The position numbers were made by a program, and so were the translations under genes. A stretch of 13,970 nucleotides of DNA from CAIKZJ01 sp964626015 (GTDB lineage Bacteria; Bacteroidota; Ignavibacteria; Tepidaquicellales; Tepidaquicellaceae), in NCBI GenBank assembly GCA_964626015.1, contig CAZVCC010000072.1, forward strand, positions 1 through 13,970, in the 5' to 3' direction. How positions within the stretch are numbered: position 1 is the first letter of the stretch; every line of letters begins with the position of its first letter. The notes beneath the pieces are model-generated. The model searched no databases. It was not told the origin of the DNA and saw nothing but the letters and a program-made list of their open reading frames with translations. Positions 13,711-13,970 of the stretch are shown here, in pieces.

Positions 13711-13970
13711 ATGGCTAATATATCAAATGAGCTAACCGGAAGGGCTAGCGGCAAAGTGGGTAACCTCGTGTATCGTATCACAAACGGTGTTACTTCTCTA
13801 TGCTCGGCTCCGCTCAAACAAAAACCGGCTACAGACCCTGTAGTAATCGCAAGACGCAATAAGTTCAGAACCGTGCTGAGACTGGCATCGTCCATGAATA
13901 GCATTGCACCCTTGAAAGTACTATGGAAAAATACTGAAGTGTTTGGTGTCAAAGCAACTTTGAGTGCGTT
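13711..13970 (+). CDS. SGKVGN-motif protein (5' part only)
   Basis: The gene runs off the window; 86 residues are visible. It begins MANISNELTGRASGKVGNLV, and the SGKVGN at 13-18 is followed by YRITNGVTSLCSAPLKQKPA, then ARRNKFRTVLRLASSMNSI and LKVLWK. A G-x-SGK-x-GN opening, then a strand pair, a Pro-rich turn, an Arg/Lys-rich helix and a Trp resembles the layout of small DUF6266-type proteins of Bacteroidota; I base this on memory of the pattern. The A-rich leader TTAAAATAAA precedes the ATG, usual in Bacteroidota-like starts. G+C is higher than in the 514-aa gene before it. Confidence 0.7.
   Translation, partial: MANISNELTGRASGKVGNLVYRITNGVTSLCSAPLKQKPATDPVVIARRNKFRTVLRLASSMNSIAPLKVLWKNTEVFGVKATLSA

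Overview
The window reads as an accessory region of an AT-rich bacterial chromosome (roughly one third G+C by eye). Intergenic DNA carries short GAA-loop hairpins and degenerate 'ACnGAG' repeats, and most starts lack a clear Shine-Dalgarno. This resembles the Bacteroidota/Ignavibacteria side of the tree; that placement is an inference from style, as no rRNA or marker gene is present. Every gene I can support lies on the + strand.

Layout. 1-1302 is non-coding: ACnGAG-type repeats, a perfect-period 31-nt tandem pair, a decayed gene remnant, the first copy of a 232-bp direct repeat, and a run of hairpins. 1303-4084 holds a 433-aa protein with a phospholipase-D-like N-terminal part, then a train of small Lys/Glu-rich proteins of unknown function (62, 86, 54-69, 72 and 49 aa) and a start-less fragment. 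4085-5263 is decayed DNA with inverted repeats and the second copy of the 232-bp repeat, so the repeats bracket the whole small-gene cassette.

5264-11229 is a compact three-gene unit: a type III-like helicase-endonuclease (res, 932 aa), a beta-class N6-adenine methyltransferase (mod, 648 aa, sharing ATGA with res) and, 33 nt later, an HD-domain dNTPase of the dGTPase family (396 aa). Res and Mod would form a restriction-modification enzyme; the dNTPase could contribute a dNTP-lowering activity to the same defence locus (inference). A possible promoter with an overlapping inverted repeat precedes res.

11230-11628 is an AT-rich gap ending in a plausible sigma70-type promoter for a 514-aa unrecognised protein with a possible C-terminal helix-turn-helix. 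13174-13710 has two hairpins and two blocks of 11-nt tandem repeats within a doubtful ORF. The window ends inside a gene whose N-terminus carries an SGKVGN motif, similar in layout to small Bacteroidota proteins of the DUF6266 type.

The main points of interest are the res-mod-dNTPase unit, the repeat-bracketed small-gene cassette, a 22-nt repeat whose recombination would fuse two reading frames in frame, and the 11-nt periodic arrays.
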